The notes beneath the pieces were generated by a model. It was not told the origin of the DNA, made no database searches, and saw nothing but the letters and a program-made list of their open reading frames with translations. DNA of 64,000 nt from Corallococcus macrosporus DSM 14697 (GTDB taxonomy: Bacteria > Myxococcota > Myxococcia > Myxococcales > Myxococcaceae): positions 7,598,001 to 7,662,000 of the forward strand of contig NZ_CP022203.1 of assembly GCF_002305895.1 (NCBI RefSeq), read 5' to 3'. Both the position numbers and the translations under genes were made by a program. The first letter of the stretch is position 1. Every line of letters starts with the position of its first letter. Positions 27,201 through 35,568 of this stretch are shown piece after piece.

Positions 27201-27455
27201 GACCTGGGCAACGTGCTCTTCCTGCTGGAGGCCGCACGCGCGCTGCACGATGACACGCTGCTGCGGCGCACCTATCAGCTCGCGGGAGGCATCCTCCAAA
27301 GCATCGAGTCGCATGGCCATCTGCATGGCCTGCCCGACAGCATCGAGACGCCCGGGCTGATGGTGGGGCTCGCGGGCATCGCCCACGGCCTGGCGCGGCT
27401 CGCGGCACCGGAGCGGGTGCCGGACGTGCTCTCCGTCGCCCCGCCCATCCCGTGA
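24258..27455 (+). CDS. lanM: type 2 lanthipeptide synthetase LanM
   Basis: A protein of 1065 residues, the usual LanM size. It dehydrates Ser/Thr of the precursor peptide and then closes (methyl)lanthionine rings. Residues about 130-600 form the DUF4135 dehydratase (kinase-like) domain, with LRLVYKPRPLAAEAAF near 283 and DIHYENLIAAGEHPVLVDLE near 363. The C-terminal LanC cyclase domain begins near 710 (TDLYQGLSGIALVLAQLG). Its zinc ligands are the Cys of CGWCNGAPGIGL (about 930) and the Cys-His of LCHGDLGN (about 977). The start is GTG 24258 after GGAGAAGG. The precursor gene follows 88 bases later. No LanT transporter or LanP protease is in the window. Confidence 0.95.
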   Translation: MTSQWALGHALEERLSSLRLQGVPTEVDEARARRRLERWRKQEPLTRDVLWDQRLRAAGLTEAELHALLGESSQALHARMGAPPSWQRVIERAYAQATAPRFSWPEPTPPGSALLGLVEPLVHEAHARLIVALDTCLREAPEAPFEPERTARMLLGPLPRQLMPLLGRTLAVELRIAQLEGRLQGDTSEARFQDFAHQLRRRDVALDVLSRYPVMARQAVELIAGWEAAGVELMQRLARDAAALWRRFHSGVSPGLLVEAQGGLSDPHRGGRTVFLLRFASGLRLVYKPRPLAAEAAFQQLVSWLNARGLTPPLRTVEFLSSEGYGWMEFVEAAPCQSADEVRRFHLRQGALVALLYALDVTDIHYENLIAAGEHPVLVDLETLFHPHTLAASLQNLETQPGAVLNGTVLKSGLLPQPAWRSKDGTEVDFSALGAGEGQLTPLGYLVATAHGTDELRFERRRMEIPGAANRPRLEGQDLSVTVQADALAQGFSTLYRLLIEHRDALLAPEGPLAAFEDAPVRVLFRGTASYDALLHESMHPHAMGDALDRQRFFDHLWLAVKERPYLAALIPLEQEELQRGDIPRFTTLPGSKDLWSGAGRHLPGFFDMSGLERARQRLVGLSPDDHARQLALLRSALDRVRLAARPGARPRYPFHEPPEPAQPDALLAAARRVGERLVALSFTGAGQAHWLSLEQSATKEWRLAQAGTDLYQGLSGIALVLAQLGALTGEARFTQAARGALRHLTWRLEKAPAHVSGVGLLNGWGGILYALTHLGALWGERALFETAESFVDAVAPRVEQDVHLDLGGGCAGALLGLLTLTGRHPSERASRLARACGEKLLLTATPQPQGLGWPSPATGGRALCGLAHGGAGIALALLRLASATGEARFHAAALETLAYERGQFSPEAGDWPDLRADAGMHGGDGPAFMCGWCNGAPGIGLGRISSLPLLDDARVRGEITAAVNATLAGGLGYNHGLCHGDLGNVLFLLEAARALHDDTLLRRTYQLAGGILQSIESHGHLHGLPDSIETPGLMVGLAGIAHGLARLAAPERVPDVLSVAPPIP

Positions 27456-27542
27456 AGCGGCTTCGTTTCTCGACGAACTCCGGCACCGCGAGGGTTGGCG
27501 GTCCGTTGGCAGTCCCCCCTTCAACCCAAGAGGAGCAGCACC

Positions 27543-27785
27543 ATGAGCCACAGCGACAAGAACCACATCCTCCGCGCCTGGCGTGACGCTGACTACTACG
27601 ACAGCCTGTCCGACGCGGAGCGCGCCGCGCTTCCGGCCAGCCCCGCGTCCGTCATGGAGCTGGAGGACGCCACGCTGGCCTTCATCACCGGCGGCGACAC
27701 CGAGAGCACCTGCCCCGCCACGCCCACGCCCAACGAGCTCACCTGCCTCTATACGAACTGCGGCCGCATCGCCTGCTGCCGCTGA
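27543..27785 (+). CDS. lanA: lanthipeptide precursor, mersacidin-like
   Basis: An 80-residue peptide directly downstream of lanM; ATG 27543 has AAGAGGAG upstream. Leader (residues 1-51): the mersacidin/lichenicidin-type sequence ILRAWRDADYYDSLSDAERA, then ALPASPAS and an acidic MELEDATLAF, ending in the double-glycine site ITGG. Core (52-80): DTESTCPATPTPNELTC followed by LYTNCGRIACCR. It holds five Cys and seven Ser/Thr, so up to five rings could form. The C-terminal TCLYTNC segment recalls the lipid II-binding ring of mersacidin (TxTxEC), but Asn replaces the conserved Glu. Product activity cannot be predicted; LanM-catalysed modification is very likely. Confidence 0.93.
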   Translation: MSHSDKNHILRAWRDADYYDSLSDAERAALPASPASVMELEDATLAFITGGDTESTCPATPTPNELTCLYTNCGRIACCR

Positions 27786-27853
27786 ACGACGGGCCGTGAG
27801 CTGACGCCGACACAGCGTGGCGGCTCGGCCTGGAGCCTTGGACGCGCAGCCAT

Positions 27854-27881
27854 GGGGAGCGGCGGCGGAAGGCCGCTCCCC
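27854..27881. terminator. terminator hairpin after lanA
   Basis: A perfect 10-bp stem, GGGGAGCGGC (27854-27863) with GCCGCTCCCC (27872-27881), and an 8-base loop. It lies between lanA and the convergent DUF1501 gene, so it can serve both directions. No clear T-run. Confidence 0.6.
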
Positions 27882-27918
27882 TGTCCGGCCAGCGCACCGC
27901 GAGGGGTGTGCGACGCCG

Positions 27919-29154
27919 CTATCCGAACAGGCCCAGCTCCGGAGGCGGCGTGAAGCCAGGGAACACCTTGTCCAGCGCCACACCGGGCCGACGGACGCGC
28001 AGGACCTCCGCCAGCGGGGCGCGCACGTCCGTCCAGGCGGGCACGTCGCGGCCGTCCTGCAAGCGGTCCGTCTCCAGCGGCTCGAAGCGCCCGTACACCT
28101 TGCCGCCCTTCACACCTCCGCCCAGCACGAACATCGCGCTGCCCACGCCGTGGTCGGTGCCACGGCTGCCATTCTCCCGAACCGTGCGGCCGAACTCCGT
28201 GAGCACCACCACCGTCACCTGCTCCAACCGGGGCCCCAGGTCCTTCGCGAAGGCCGCGAGCGCACCTCCCAACTCCCGACAGCGGTTGGCGAACGCCCCT
28301 GTCGCGGCGCCCTGGGCGGCGTGGGTGTCCCAGCCCCCCAACTCCGTCGCCGCCACCTCCAGGCCCACCTCGCCGTGGATGAGCCGCGCGAGGTCTCGCA
28401 GCCGCGGCCCGAGCTGCCCCTTCGGATAGTCCACCTGCGCGCGGGAGGACAGCTTCGCCAGCCGGTCCTCGTCCAACAGGGACATCGCCTCGAACGCGCC
28501 CTGCCCCGTGGTCCGCAGCGCCTGGTCCACCGCGCCCGCGTAGAGCGCGCTGAAGCCGCGAGTGGCGCCCTCGCCCCGTCGGCCACCTCGCAGCCGGAAC
28601 TCCTCCAGCCGCCCCATGGCCACCGCTCCAGCGTCTCCGAACAGCGCCCGGGGCAGCGTGGGTTGCAACGCCACGGCGCGCAGCGCGGCGCCCTCCTCCT
28701 CGTCCAGCGAGCGGTTGAGCCAGCCATCCGGCGTCGCCTTGCGCCCCGGCGTTCCGGACTCCACGAAGTCCTGCGCGTCGAAGTGAGAGCGGACCGGCTC
28801 CGGCAACCCCACGCCGTGCAGCACGGCCAACTGGCCCTCACGCCACAGCGGCATCAGCGCAGCCAACCCCGGATGCAGGCCAAAGGGCCCCGCCAGCTTC
28901 AGCGCGGCCTCCGGTCCCTGCCCCTTCAACGCCAGCGAGGGACGCGCCCGGTGGTACGCGGCATCCTCCACGGGAGGCACCAGCGAGAGCCCATCCGCGC
29001 CGCCGCGCAGGAAGACTGTCACCAGCGTGCCCCGCGCGGCCCTCCGCGGGCTGGACGCGAGCACCCTGCCCAGAAAGCCTGGCGCCAGCGAGAGCCCCGC
29101 CGCCGTCGCCCCCAAGGCACGCAGAAGCTGTCGACGAGTGAGCGGTGGGTTCAT
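27919..29154 (-). CDS. DUF1501 family exported protein
   Basis: A protein of 411 residues. ATG 29154 was chosen because it gives a twin-arginine signal (LTRRQLLRALGATAAGLSLA). The mature part has the family features TLVTVFLRGGADGLSLVPP, AVLHGVGLPEPVRSHFDAQ, GGWDTHAAQG and VVVLTEFGRTVRENGSRGTD. DUF1501 is distantly related to the sulfatase/alkaline phosphatase fold; no enzyme activity is established. It is almost always encoded beside a DUF1800 gene, as here, and both are thought to be secreted. Folded export by Tat is likely. It converges with the lanthipeptide genes. Confidence 0.9.
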   Translation of the reverse strand: MNPPLTRRQLLRALGATAAGLSLAPGFLGRVLASSPRRAARGTLVTVFLRGGADGLSLVPPVEDAAYHRARPSLALKGQGPEAALKLAGPFGLHPGLAALMPLWREGQLAVLHGVGLPEPVRSHFDAQDFVESGTPGRKATPDGWLNRSLDEEEGAALRAVALQPTLPRALFGDAGAVAMGRLEEFRLRGGRRGEGATRGFSALYAGAVDQALRTTGQGAFEAMSLLDEDRLAKLSSRAQVDYPKGQLGPRLRDLARLIHGEVGLEVAATELGGWDTHAAQGAATGAFANRCRELGGALAAFAKDLGPRLEQVTVVVLTEFGRTVRENGSRGTDHGVGSAMFVLGGGVKGGKVYGRFEPLETDRLQDGRDVPAWTDVRAPLAEVLRVRRPGVALDKVFPGFTPPPELGLFG

Positions 29155-29314
29155 CGCGGCTCCCCGGAGGTGTGGAGGCACGGGTCCAGCCATGTGCCGG
29201 CCCGCTCATTCAACACCGCGTCGCGAAATGAGCACGGCAATAAGTGCAATCCTGACACCAGACAATGGCGCCCAGGAGCGCGCCACTCCAACACGCTGCG
29301 CCAGCCCGCGCTGT

Positions 29315-30931
29315 TCATTGCTTCTGGAACTCCGGCGAGCCCAACAACAACCCGGCGATGAGCGTGACGTCCACGGGGCGCGCCTCGCCCACGGCGCTGG
29401 CGGCATCGGCGCGCTTCGACAATGCGTCGAGGATGGTGGCCCGCGTCTCCTCCGACGGCGGCGCACCCAGCAGCGCCTGCCCCAGCGCGTCCACCCAGGC
29501 GCGCGCGGTGGGCTCGGCTGGCGTGGCCAGCGCCTTCAACGCCACCTGCGTCCCCGGCATCCGTCCGGACACCAGCTCCAGGCTGAAGTTGAGCCGGGCC
29601 ACCAGGGAGCCGCTGTTCACCCACGGCGCCGCGTGCTCTGGAAAGCCGGTGGGCGCCGGGGCCCGGAAGAGCGGCTCGCCCATCTTCGCCAGGGATTGCA
29701 CCAGTCGCGGACGCACCGTCACCTCGGCGCCGGTGGCCCGCAGCGCGGACACCACGAACTCGAAGGGCGTCTTCACCTTCGCGGCCCGCGCCTCGGGCGC
29801 CCAGAACTCCGGCGAGTCGAAGAGCGCGCGGTACACCGTGGGCAGGTCTCCCTCCGAGTCGAGGAACACCTTCGCAACCCGCTCCACCAGCGCGGGCGGC
29901 GGCGAGTCCGACACGAAGCGCCGCGCCAGCTTGCTGGCGACGTGGCGCGCGGTGGCGGGGTGCCGCGCCAGCAGGTCCAGCACCTGCTCCCCATCCGCCG
30001 TGCTCCGCCGCCCGCGGACGCGCTGTCCCAGCACCTGCTTGTCGTCCGCGTCATGCGCCCGGCGGCGGAAGAAGAACCCGGGCGCCTTGCGCGGCTGACG
30101 GATGCTCCAGCCCGTGAAGCAGCGGGCCACCTCGCGCACGTCCTGCTGCGTGTAGCCGCCCTCCACGCCCAGCGTGTGCAGCTCCAATAGCTCCCGCGCG
30201 TAGTTCTCGTTGAGGCCGGGCTTCGGCTCGGCGGGCTCCGGCGCTTCGTCCTCCTCGGCCAGCGCCTCGCGCGACAGGCGCTCCGGCATGCCGTCACGGA
30301 CGCTGCGCCAGTTGTCCAGGTAGAAGAGCATCGCCGGGTGGCGCGCCGTGGCGCCGAGCAGCTCCCGGAAGCTGCCGAAGACATTCGGCCGGATGGCGTC
30401 GCGCTCGTACGCAGTCACCATCCACCGCGCCGCGCCTTTGTCCGCGGACACGTTGAAGTGGTTGAACCAGAAGTCCACCAGCACCTCTTCGAGCTGGTTG
30501 GGACTCTCCACCGCGCGCAGCAGCTTCGCCGCGGACTGCTCCAGGCCGATGCGGGCGGGGCGCCGCGGCTCACGCCCGTCCAGCAGGGCCTGCTCCCGCT
30601 GGCGCTTCGGCGGGTACTCCCGCACCAGCTCCGCCATGGACATCGTCAGCGAGGGCAGCGCCTGGAGCTTCGCCTCCAGCTCGGGCGGCAGCGGCGCGCC
30701 TGGGCGGGAGAGCTGCGAGGCCACCCACCCCTCCACGCCCTGGCGCCGCAGGTCCTCCAGGGAGCGCGCCGAGGGCCCGAAGGCCAGCCGCCGCAGGACG
30801 TGGACCGCGCGGGCCTCGTCGAAGGCGGCCCTGGCCGCGACAGGCGCGGGAGGCACCACGGCCGGGGCGTGTGGCTTGCTCGCACATGAGAGCACGAGCA
30901 CCGCCAGGAATCCGACAGGCAGAAGTCGCAT
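29315..30931 (-). CDS. DUF1800 family lipoprotein
   Basis: A protein of 538 residues. ATG 30931 starts a lipoprotein signal (MRLLPVGFLAVLVLSC, lipobox VLSC). The DUF1800 domain begins with AVHVLRRLAFGPSARSLEDL and shows the family blocks VDFWFNHFNVSADKG, MLFYLDNWRSV, LNENYARELLELHTLGVEGG and VARCFTGWSI. The His and Glu residues in these blocks are strongly conserved in the family, whose biochemical role is unknown. It is the usual partner of DUF1501, 160 bases downstream, and the two probably form one unit. Location: periplasmic side of the outer membrane. Confidence 0.9.
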   Translation of the reverse strand: MRLLPVGFLAVLVLSCASKPHAPAVVPPAPVAARAAFDEARAVHVLRRLAFGPSARSLEDLRRQGVEGWVASQLSRPGAPLPPELEAKLQALPSLTMSMAELVREYPPKRQREQALLDGREPRRPARIGLEQSAAKLLRAVESPNQLEEVLVDFWFNHFNVSADKGAARWMVTAYERDAIRPNVFGSFRELLGATARHPAMLFYLDNWRSVRDGMPERLSREALAEEDEAPEPAEPKPGLNENYARELLELHTLGVEGGYTQQDVREVARCFTGWSIRQPRKAPGFFFRRRAHDADDKQVLGQRVRGRRSTADGEQVLDLLARHPATARHVASKLARRFVSDSPPPALVERVAKVFLDSEGDLPTVYRALFDSPEFWAPEARAAKVKTPFEFVVSALRATGAEVTVRPRLVQSLAKMGEPLFRAPAPTGFPEHAAPWVNSGSLVARLNFSLELVSGRMPGTQVALKALATPAEPTARAWVDALGQALLGAPPSEETRATILDALSKRADAASAVGEARPVDVTLIAGLLLGSPEFQKQ

Positions 30932-30979
30932 CACGAAGGAGAAACCCCACACGCCTCCCAAGGTTACGCCGCGCCGAGG

Positions 30980-31681
30980 TCAGGCCGCTTCGATTTCCAT
31001 GCGGTACCCCACCCCGCGCACCGTCTGGATGGCGAAGCGGGAGGTGCTGTTCCAACCCAGCTTCTTCTTCAGGCTGGAGACGAAGTTGTCCACGGTGTGC
31101 GGGTCCACCACGACGTCGCGGCCCCACACCGCGTCCAGGATTTCGTCGCGGCGCAGCACCCGCTCGCGCTCACGCACCAGGAACGCGAGCAGGTCGAACT
31201 CCGTCCGTGTCAGCTCCACCGGCGCGCCCGCGGGCGTCTCCACCTTGCGGCGGTCCAGGTCCATCCGGTAGCCCGCGAAGCGCAGGCCCTTCACCGGCGC
31301 CGCGCCGGAGCGCCGCACCAGGGCCCCCACCCGCGCCAGCAGCTCGCGCAGCCGGTAGGGCTTGCCCAGGTAGTCCTGCGCGCCGGACTCGAAGCCCCGC
31401 ACCACGTCATCCTCCAGGGTGCGCGCGGTGAGCATCAACACGGGCGTCGTCACGCCCTCCTCGCGCAGCGCGCGGCACAGCGTGTAGCCGTCACCGTCCG
31501 GCAGCATGACGTCCAGCAGGATGAGCTGGAACTCGCGCCGGCCCAGGTGCTCGCGCGCCTCGCGCACGCAGGTGGCCTCCTCCACCGCGTAGCCGCCCTG
31601 GTTCTCCAGGTTGTCTCGCAGCGCGAGCCGCAGGTTGGCGTCGTCCTCCACCAGGAGGAGGGCCGGAACGGAGGAGGTCAT
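30980..31681 (-). CDS. OmpR-family response regulator
   Basis: A protein of 233 residues. The receiver domain (1-120) has the acidic pair in LLVEDDANLRLAL, the phospho-acceptor Asp in LILLDVMLPDGDG, Thr in VLMLTART and Lys in DYLGKPYRLRELL. A winged-helix DNA-binding domain (about 135-230) follows: VELTRTEFDLLAFLVRERER, then WGRDVVVDPHTVDNFVSSLK and QTVRGVGYRME. The ATG overlaps the kinase stop by 4 bases, so the pair is translated together. Targets are unknown; the adjacent YfbK-like gene in the same unit is one candidate. Confidence 0.94.
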   Translation of the reverse strand: MTSSVPALLLVEDDANLRLALRDNLENQGGYAVEEATCVREAREHLGRREFQLILLDVMLPDGDGYTLCRALREEGVTTPVLMLTARTLEDDVVRGFESGAQDYLGKPYRLRELLARVGALVRRSGAAPVKGLRFAGYRMDLDRRKVETPAGAPVELTRTEFDLLAFLVRERERVLRRDEILDAVWGRDVVVDPHTVDNFVSSLKKKLGWNSTSRFAIQTVRGVGYRMEIEAA

Positions 31682-33501
31682 GTCGTCACCGTGTGAGGAA
31701 AGCGAAGCTCGAAGGTGGTGCCTTCCGGGCTGGAGGCGGCCACGCGCAGGGTGCCGCCGTGCACGCGCATGATGCGGCGGCACAGGGCCAGCCCCAGGCC
31801 GCTGCCCGGCGCGTCGTGGCCCTGGCCGGGCAGGCGCACGAACTCCTCGAAGGCGCGCTCCCACTGCGCCTGGGGGATGCCCACGCCATTGTCGGAGAAG
31901 CGCACGCGGCCATCCGGCAGGGCCTCGATGCGCAGGCGCACCGGGCTGCGGGTGTTGTACGCGCAGGCGTTGCGCGCCAGGTTGGAGAGCAGCAGGCGCA
32001 AGAGCTGTCCATCCGCGCGCAGGGAGCAGTCCCCCACGTCCGCCGCCAACTCCACGGGCACCTTGGACCAGGACTCCAAATCCCGGCGCAGCAGGGCCAC
32101 CAGCTCGTCCAGGCGCACCGGCTCCAGCTTCGGCGCCCAGCGCCCCTTGTCGATGCGGTTGAAGGACAGCAGGTTCTCCACCAGGAAGCCCAGGCCGTCC
32201 GCCTCCCGGACGATGCGCGCCGGGTAGTCCCGCGCGTCCGTGCCCTCCGCCAGCCGCCACTCCAGCGTCTCCGCCAGCAGCCGGATGGAGGCCAGCGGCG
32301 TGCGCAGTTCGTGCGACACCGTGGCCACGAAGTCGCTCTTCAGCTCCAGGAAGCGCAGCTTGCGTTGCTGCGCCACGAAGGCCAGCGCGGCGATGCCCAG
32401 CGCCAGCACCGCGCACGCGGCCACCATGCCCGTCTTCAGCCGGTAGCGCGCCTCCAGCGCGCCCTGGGCCCGCGCCCACTCCGGCGTGTCCACCGAGAGC
32501 GGCAGGGCCTCCAGCGGCAGCACCTCCGCGTCCGCCAGCAAGCGCACCTGCCCGTCCGCTTCGAGCAGGCCGCGCTCGCGCATCTCCCGCGTGAGCGACT
32601 GGAGCAGCGCGCCCGCGTCCACCGCCACGCCCCGCACGTGGTTGCCGCCGCGCGGCTCCAGGTACCACCCCGCGCGCACCAGCGAGGGGCCCGGGAGCGC
32701 CCTGGGCAGCGGCAGCGGCTCGGGCGCCAGCTCGGCGGCGCGGGCCTCGAAGTCCGTCACCGGCACGCCCGCCTTCGAGGAGAGCGCCACGATTCGCTCG
32801 CGCAGGAAGTCGAAGTCCTCCTTCGTGAAGCGCGCGCGGCGCAGCAGGAGCAGCCGCTGGAGGCCGTCCAGCCGCCCGCTGCGGCCATCCGCCAGCCCGT
32901 CCCGCACCAGCGCGTGCATCAACTGGGGCACGGGGTCCCCCCGCTCCACCAGCGACTCCAGCACCACCAGGAAGCCCGGCACGTCGCGCGTGGAGGCCAG
33001 CACGTACTGCGAGCGGTGCTGGAGCAGCGCCATCAGCGCCACGGTGGACGCGCGGCGGTCGCCGCGGGACAGGGCCCGGTCCACCTCGCGAATCAGCGCG
33101 AGCCGCTCCGCCCAGGGGTCCTCCACCTCGTCCGCCCGCTCCGTGCCGGCGCGCAGGCCCGCGTAGCGCGCCTTCGCGGGCGTGTCCTCGCCCGTGTCGT
33201 GGAGGGCCAGCCGGGGCAGGAGTTGCGTGCCGCGCTCGCGCAGGTAGAGGCCCGTCGCCGGGGCGAGCGGGTCCAACGCGGCGGCCTCCAGGGCGGGGCG
33301 CGCCGCCTCCAGCCTGTCTCGCAGGGACTGCGCCAGGGAGGCGCGGGCGTACTGCTCCAGGGCCTCCCGGCGGGAGTCGAGCGAGGCCTGCGCGTCATCC
33401 CGCTCGGCGGCGAAGATGCGCTGGAGCGAGCCCAGGCCCCAGGCCAGCCCGATGAAGCCCAGGAGGAGCGCGATGAGGGTGGGCAGCAGCCGGCGGAGCA
33501 T
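31678..33501 (-). CDS. sensor histidine kinase
   Basis: A protein of 607 residues. The first membrane helix is at residues 5-25 (LLPTLIALLLGFIGLAWGL) and the second near 355-375 (GMVAACAVLALGIAALAF), enclosing a periplasmic sensor domain of about 325 residues with no family match that I can name. Its first part is helical and rich in Arg and Ala. The cytoplasmic part has the H-box DFVATVSHELRTPLASIRLL, the N-box NLARNACAYN, G1 FSDNGVGIP and G2 GSGLGLALCRRIM, so it should be active. It is cognate to the overlapping response regulator. The unusually large sensor region may detect an envelope signal; the gene starts 9 bases after the YfbK-like gene. Confidence 0.93.
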   Translation of the reverse strand: MLRRLLPTLIALLLGFIGLAWGLGSLQRIFAAERDDAQASLDSRREALEQYARASLAQSLRDRLEAARPALEAAALDPLAPATGLYLRERGTQLLPRLALHDTGEDTPAKARYAGLRAGTERADEVEDPWAERLALIREVDRALSRGDRRASTVALMALLQHRSQYVLASTRDVPGFLVVLESLVERGDPVPQLMHALVRDGLADGRSGRLDGLQRLLLLRRARFTKEDFDFLRERIVALSSKAGVPVTDFEARAAELAPEPLPLPRALPGPSLVRAGWYLEPRGGNHVRGVAVDAGALLQSLTREMRERGLLEADGQVRLLADAEVLPLEALPLSVDTPEWARAQGALEARYRLKTGMVAACAVLALGIAALAFVAQQRKLRFLELKSDFVATVSHELRTPLASIRLLAETLEWRLAEGTDARDYPARIVREADGLGFLVENLLSFNRIDKGRWAPKLEPVRLDELVALLRRDLESWSKVPVELAADVGDCSLRADGQLLRLLLSNLARNACAYNTRSPVRLRIEALPDGRVRFSDNGVGIPQAQWERAFEEFVRLPGQGHDAPGSGLGLALCRRIMRVHGGTLRVAASSPEGTTFELRFPHTVTT

Positions 33502-33510
33502 CGCAGCGGC

Positions 33511-34830
33511 TCAATTCCCCAGCGGGGGCACGTCGTCGAAGTCCGAGCTTCCCGTGGGCGCCAGCCGCTCGAAGCGGTCCTTGCGCGTGTCCAGCGCCTG
33601 CGCCTTGCGGATGAGCGCCCCCAGCTCCACCACGTCCTCGCGGCCTCGCAGCGGCTCGCCGATGCCCTCCCACAGCGTCAGCAGCCGGGGCCAGTCCAGC
33701 GCGCGCGTCCAGAAGGAGCCCCGCAGCTTCTCCGCGAAGGCGGCGGCCACGTAGGCCAGGCGCGTGGACGCGGCGGCCCGGGCGTAGTCGGAGCGCAACA
33801 TGCTGGAGGGCATCAGCATCTGCACCCGGCGCCAGAGGGTGGAGGTGCCCTGCTCGTAGCGCACCCGGAGCTTCCCGAAGGCGATGGAGGGCGCCTGCAG
33901 CTTCACCTCGTGGATGGTGGTGACGCTCTGTCCGGCGGCCAGCGGGAACCGCTCCGTCTCATCGCCCGGGTCCAGCGGCTCCGGGTTCGGCGTCAGGTAC
34001 TCGTAGCCCAGCAGCCGGTAGCGGGCGACGGCCCGCTGGTTGAACTCCACCTGGACCCCCACCTCGCGGACGGCCTCGCGCGCCTTCACGGTGATTCGCA
34101 CCACGTGGTAGCCCTTGCGGCCAGGTGAGGGGAAGCCTTCGACGTAGAGCTGGAAGGGGCCGTTCGACTCGCCCTCGTCCCCGGTGGTGAAGCTGTTGAT
34201 GAAGGCCTCCGTGCGCACCGCGCCCTCCGCGGGGAGGACGTCCCGGGACAGGTAGTCCCGCGCCACGGCGTAGGGGCGGGTGTCCACGGCCACGGGGAAC
34301 TCCGAGACGCGCGACTCCTCCGTGTCGATGGTGGGGTTCACCCCGAAGCCCCGCGTCTCGACGCCGGAGCCCGGCTTGCCCGATGACGCGCGGTAGACGG
34401 TCTGCCACGCCCCATCCGGCACGAGCACGGGAAGGTGCTGCAAGGTCCAGCCGGGTGCCCGCTCCCGGTCATTGTCCAGCGGCGTGGGCGCCAGCACGGC
34501 GGGGCGTGCCTGCGCCGCGGCGGAGAGCGCCACGTCCACGCGGGCCTCCTGCCCGGCCTTCACCGTGACGTCCGTCCGGCTGAGCGCCTGGAACGCCTCC
34601 TTCTCGAAGCGGAGCGCGTAGACGCCCTCGGCGAGCTGGGGAAAGCGGAAGCCCCCCTGCGCGTCCGTCACCGTGGAGCGGGGCTCCGTCAGCCCGGGCG
34701 ACGTCGCGGTGACGCGCACCTCGGCGAGGGGGCGCTTGTCGCTGGCGCGCACGACGGTGCCAGCGAGGCTCCCAGCCGCCAGCGCGGGCGCGGACAGCAG
34801 CAGGAGGAAGAGATAGAGGGTGGGCTTCAT
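33511..34830 (-). CDS. YfbK-like exported protein lacking the VWA domain, with CarboxypepD_reg domain
   Basis: A protein of 439 residues from ATG 34830 with a Sec signal (MKPTLYLFLLLLSAPALAAG). Residues 20-100 form a carboxypeptidase-regulatory-like beta sandwich (LAGTVVRASDKRPLAEVRVT, then TDAQGGFRFPQLAEG). Next comes the N-terminal block of YfbK-type proteins (FPVAVDTRPYAVARDYLSRD, VRTEAFINSF). Normally a von Willebrand factor A domain follows, but here VRITVKAREAVREVGVQVEF leads directly into the C-terminal YfbK block VARYRLLGYEYLTPN. The MIDAS motif DxSxS and about 180 residues are missing, yet the frame is intact. It is the first gene of a unit with the sensor kinase and response regulator. 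Confidence 0.8.
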   Translation of the reverse strand: MKPTLYLFLLLLSAPALAAGSLAGTVVRASDKRPLAEVRVTATSPGLTEPRSTVTDAQGGFRFPQLAEGVYALRFEKEAFQALSRTDVTVKAGQEARVDVALSAAAQARPAVLAPTPLDNDRERAPGWTLQHLPVLVPDGAWQTVYRASSGKPGSGVETRGFGVNPTIDTEESRVSEFPVAVDTRPYAVARDYLSRDVLPAEGAVRTEAFINSFTTGDEGESNGPFQLYVEGFPSPGRKGYHVVRITVKAREAVREVGVQVEFNQRAVARYRLLGYEYLTPNPEPLDPGDETERFPLAAGQSVTTIHEVKLQAPSIAFGKLRVRYEQGTSTLWRRVQMLMPSSMLRSDYARAAASTRLAYVAAAFAEKLRGSFWTRALDWPRLLTLWEGIGEPLRGREDVVELGALIRKAQALDTRKDRFERLAPTGSSDFDDVPPLGN

Positions 34831-34929
34831 CGTGGGTGCCATCCCGGGCCACGCACGCCGTGACCACCCTTGGGGAGGTGCCCGCAGCGTGCCGCAGGCG
34901 GGCCCTCCGTTCATCATGGTTTCATCATG

Positions 34930-35568
34930 TCATGGGGGAGAGAAGGGCACGTCCAGCACGGGGCGCTTCCTCGCGTCCGGCAAATCGTAGTGCCACCACT
35001 CCATCCGGTTGCGCTTGAAGCCCGCACCCTCCATGGCCTCGCGCAGGATTTCACGGTGCTTGCGCGACGCCTCGGTGCCGCCCGTGTACCCGTGGTGCGC
35101 GGCGCGGGTGAAGGTGTCGAAGGGGGTGGGCATCTCCACCGCCTTGCCATCCAGCGTCGTCAGCGTGAGGTCCACCGCCCCGCCCCGGTTGTGGTTGGAG
35201 CCGGTGCGCGGGTTGGCGACGTAGCCGGGCACCGGCATGATCTCCCACATCTGGTACTGCACCGCGCGCGGCCGGTAGCAGTCGTACACCTTCAGCCGGT
35301 AGCCCTGGGCGCGCAGCACGTCCGCGGCCTTCTTCAGGCGCTGGGCGGACTCCGGCAGCAGCAGGCAGCGCGCCGTGTCCGGGTACACCTTCTTCTTGAG
35401 GAAGTTGTCCGCCGTGGCGTAGCGCAGGTCCACGCCCAGGTCCTTCACCACCGTGGTGGCGTCCACCAGGGGTGAGGCGGCCTTCGGCGTCCCCGCGTCC
35501 TCGGCCCACGCGGCCCCGGACGACAGGCCCAGCGCCAGCACCACGCCCCAGCGCGCGCGCGGCGTCAC
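34930..35568 (-). CDS. ddpX: D-Ala-D-Ala dipeptidase (VanX/DdpX-like)
   Basis: A protein of 212 residues with a cleavable signal ([16 protein letters not shown]). It is a zinc peptidase of family M15D. Metal ligands and catalytic residues appear as [13 protein letters not shown] (the SxHxxGxAxD motif) and EWWHYD (ExxWH). Also typical are [15 protein letters not shown] and the start [15 protein letters not shown]. It hydrolyses the D-Ala-D-Ala dipeptide; because it is exported, recycling of wall-derived dipeptide is more likely than vancomycin resistance, and no vanH or ligase gene is nearby. Its ATG overlaps the queC stop by 4 bases. Confidence 0.92.
   Translation of the reverse strand: MTPRARWGVVLALGLSSGAAWAEDAGTPKAASPLVDATTVVKDLGVDLRYATADNFLKKKVYPDTARCLLLPESAQRLKKAADVLRAQGYRLKVYDCYRPRAVQYQMWEIMPVPGYVANPRTGSNHNRGGAVDLTLTTLDGKAVEMPTPFDTFTRAAHHGYTGGTEASRKHREILREAMEGAGFKRNRMEWWHYDLPDARKRPVLDVPFSPP

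Noticed and set aside
34930-35568. VanX-like gene as a vancomycin resistance determinant
   Set aside because: No vanH, vanA/B-type ligase or VanRS pair is adjacent, and the protein has a signal peptide, so dipeptide recycling is more likely.
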